This document shows positions 62,673-64,000 of a stretch of 64,000 bases of DNA, piece after piece. Numbering within the stretch: position 1 is the first letter of the stretch; every line of letters starts with the position of its first letter. The notes under the pieces were generated by a model that searched no databases, was not told where the DNA came from, and saw nothing but the letters and a program-made list of their open reading frames with translations. The translations under genes and the position numbers were made by a program. The stretch lies in assembly GCF_900582195.1 (NCBI RefSeq), contig NZ_UTHA01000184.1, positions 42,720-106,719 of the forward strand. The letters are read 5' to 3'. This DNA comes from Pseudomonas viridiflava. GTDB taxonomy: Bacteria > Pseudomonadota > Gammaproteobacteria > Pseudomonadales > Pseudomonadaceae.

Positions 62673-63143
62673 ATGACCCAGGTTACCAACACCCCTTACG
62701 AAGCCCTCGAAGTCGGCCAGACCGCCAGCTACAGCAAAACCGTCGAAGAACGTGACATTCAACTGTTTGCCGCGATGTCGGGCGACCACAACCCGGTGCA
62801 CCTGGACGCCGAGTTTGCCGCCGCGAGCATGTTCAAGGAGCGTATCGCCCACGGTATGTTCAGCGGTGCGTTGATCAGTGCTGCGGTAGCCTGCGAGCTG
62901 CCTGGGCCGGGCACTATTTATATCGGCCAGCAGATGAGCTTTCAGAAACCGGTGAAGATCGGTGACACGCTGACAGTGCGTCTGGAAATTCTCGAGAAGC
63001 TGCCGAAGTTTCGCGTGCGCATTGCCACTCGTGTGTTCAACCAGCGTGATGAGCTGGTGGTGGATGGTGAAGCGGAGATTCTGGCGCCGCGCAAGCAGCA
63101 GACGGTGACGTTGCCGACGCTGCCGGCGATTAGCATTGGCTGA
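62673..63143 (+). CDS. MaoC-like (R)-enoyl-CoA hydratase
   Basis: A 156-residue hot-dog-fold protein with the hydratase motif MSGDHNPVHLDAEFA (catalytic D and H). Acts on enoyl-CoA intermediates, which fits the neighbouring fatty-acid genes (PA3302-like). ATG 62673 follows GGAATCGAG. Confidence 0.88.
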   Translation: MTQVTNTPYEALEVGQTASYSKTVEERDIQLFAAMSGDHNPVHLDAEFAAASMFKERIAHGMFSGALISAAVACELPGPGTIYIGQQMSFQKPVKIGDTLTVRLEILEKLPKFRVRIATRVFNQRDELVVDGEAEILAPRKQQTVTLPTLPAISIG

Positions 63144-63174
63144 TTGATTAGTGGGGTGTCAGGTAGAGCTTTTC

Positions 63175-63335
63175 CCCCTCACCCCAGCCCTCTCCCCCAG
63201 GGGGGCGAGGGGGAAAGGGAGCCGATCTTTATGTCGTTCAGAACCTGAGTTCGACTCGATATCTCAGGTCGGCGTACCTCGAAAGAACACCTTGGTCAGT
63301 CCCCTCTCCCTCCGGGAGAGGGCTAGGGTGAGGGG
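63175..63335. repeat. Composite extragenic element, copy 4
   Basis: CCCTCACCCCAGCCCTCTCC...GAGAGGGCTAGGGTGAGGGG with the core TGAGTTCGACTCGATATCTC (about 63246-63265), same orientation as copy 1. Confidence 0.8.
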
Positions 63336-63363
63336 CTCTTGCTTTGGCTTTCCCCCCAGACAT

Positions 63364-63394
63364 AAAAAAACGCCAGACTAGCTGGCGTTTTTTC
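63364..63394 (-). terminator. Terminator of the DUF2383 gene
   Basis: AAAAAACGCCAG-ACTAG-CTGGCGTTTTTT just after the stop. Confidence 0.9.
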
Positions 63395-63408
63395 TACCCG
63401 GCGAACGC

Positions 63409-63876
63409 TTACGAACGTGCACGAGCCTGGTTACGCAGCGCTTTCACCTGGTCGTGATTGCGTTGCACGCCGTGGTACTGGCGTTCAACCAGATCACGAA
63501 TACCTACCAGGTTGTGCTTGTTGATTTTCTCGATGGCTTCGCGATAAGCCTTCAGCGCATGGTCTTCACCGCGCTCGGCTTCGTTCAGCACAGCCTCTTC
63601 GTCTTTGCCGGTGAACATGGCTTTGACGTCGACCCAGCGACGGTGCAGGTCACCGCTGACGCTGGTGGAGGTTTCCGGATCGCCGCCCAGCTTGCGAACT
63701 TCGGCTTGCAGTTCTGCTGCAGCGGTGGCGCAATCGGCGGAGCGAGTCACAAACAGGGTTTTCAGTTCTGGATGCTTGATGTCTTCAGCGCAAGTCTTGA
63801 ACCCTTCCTGACCGTCCTTGCAGGTTTCAATCAGGTCATTGAGTACAGAGATGGCTTCTTTATTCATGTCGGTCAT
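63409..63876 (-). CDS. PA2169/DUF2383-type four-helix protein
   Basis: A 155-residue ferritin-like four-helix-bundle protein, ISVLNDLIETCKDGQEGFKT and NEAERGEDHALKAYREAIEK. Its relatives are stress-induced with unknown function. ATG 63876 has AAGGAA upstream. The sequence beyond 63900 is very AT-rich, suiting a strong promoter. Confidence 0.88.
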   Translation of the reverse strand: MTDMNKEAISVLNDLIETCKDGQEGFKTCAEDIKHPELKTLFVTRSADCATAAAELQAEVRKLGGDPETSTSVSGDLHRRWVDVKAMFTGKDEEAVLNEAERGEDHALKAYREAIEKINKHNLVGIRDLVERQYHGVQRNHDQVKALRNQARARS

Positions 63877-64000
63877 TTTTCAATTCCTTGCGATGGGTTG
63901 AAGATGCAAGGGATATTGCAGTGTGCGTGCCAGCTTTTTTATTTTTAAAAAATCCTTTTAAATCAAATATTTAAAGACAATTGAACTATCTGTATCACGG

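Noticed and set aside
63244..63270. tRNA-like GTTCGACTC in the composite repeat
   Set aside because: Resembles a T-loop, but there is no acceptor stem, anticodon arm or CCA context.

Overview
The window is a stretch of a Pseudomonas chromosome, most likely from the P. fluorescens group. Supporting signs are high GC, the acsA / aotJQMOP-argR gene order, the fadD2-fadD1 / hydrolase / MaoC block, the gntR / gntK / gntP cluster, two PAS-PAS chemoreceptors of the BdlA type, and many short extragenic palindromes built on GAGCGAGCTTGCTCGC. No rRNA, tRNA, CRISPR array, integrase, transposase or prophage gene was seen.

Layout. 1-1.2 kb: the C-terminal end of a large leucine-rich-repeat protein. 1.2-9.3 kb (minus strand): the arginine/ornithine uptake operon aotJQMOP-argR, then acetyl-CoA synthetase. 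9.7-11.8 kb: a DUF2790 secreted peptide and a solitary nrdB with a candidate NrdR box. 11.9-19.1 kb: the most accessory-looking part. It holds a stand-alone RelA/SpoT-type alarmone synthetase divergent from an HNH nuclease (both AT-rich), a zinc-cluster protein of unknown function, and a tandem duplication of a two-gene cassette (cytoplasmic protein + secreted protein). 19.1-26.8 kb: TauE/SafE exporter with AraC regulator, a small HTH gene with a LexA-like box, an MBL hydrolase with TetR regulator, a decayed GGDEF remnant, a PAS-PAS-MCP receptor, DUF1003, and a deletion scar joining pieces of a LysR gene and a CTP-synthase-like amidotransferase gene. 27-34 kb: glpQ, PepSY protein, a membrane MCP, zntB and pit.

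33.9-51 kb: LysR/SDR pair, a PACE efflux pump with divergent LysR (this module occurs twice), an ECF42-type sigma operon, GNAT, PPOX and GyrI-like genes, LysE exporter, alaC, the gluconate genes, and an MFS transporter. 51-64 kb: a second PAS-PAS-MCP, fatty acid desaturase, second peptide deformylase, BrkB-like membrane protein, CsbD, fadD1/fadD2, alpha/beta hydrolase, MaoC, and a DUF2383 stress protein.

The intergenic DNA is unusually informative. There are nine paired REP elements (REPINs) in two relative orientations, four copies of a composite element with long terminal inverted repeats and a conserved hairpin core, and two copies of a nested palindrome of about 110 bp. At two genes (the ECF sigma factor and one LysR regulator) the repeat edge supplies the stop codon. 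Candidate operators were read for NrdR, LexA, GntR, TetR, an ECF42 sigma and FliA. All functional statements are from reading the sequence and from memory of families; no search was run.
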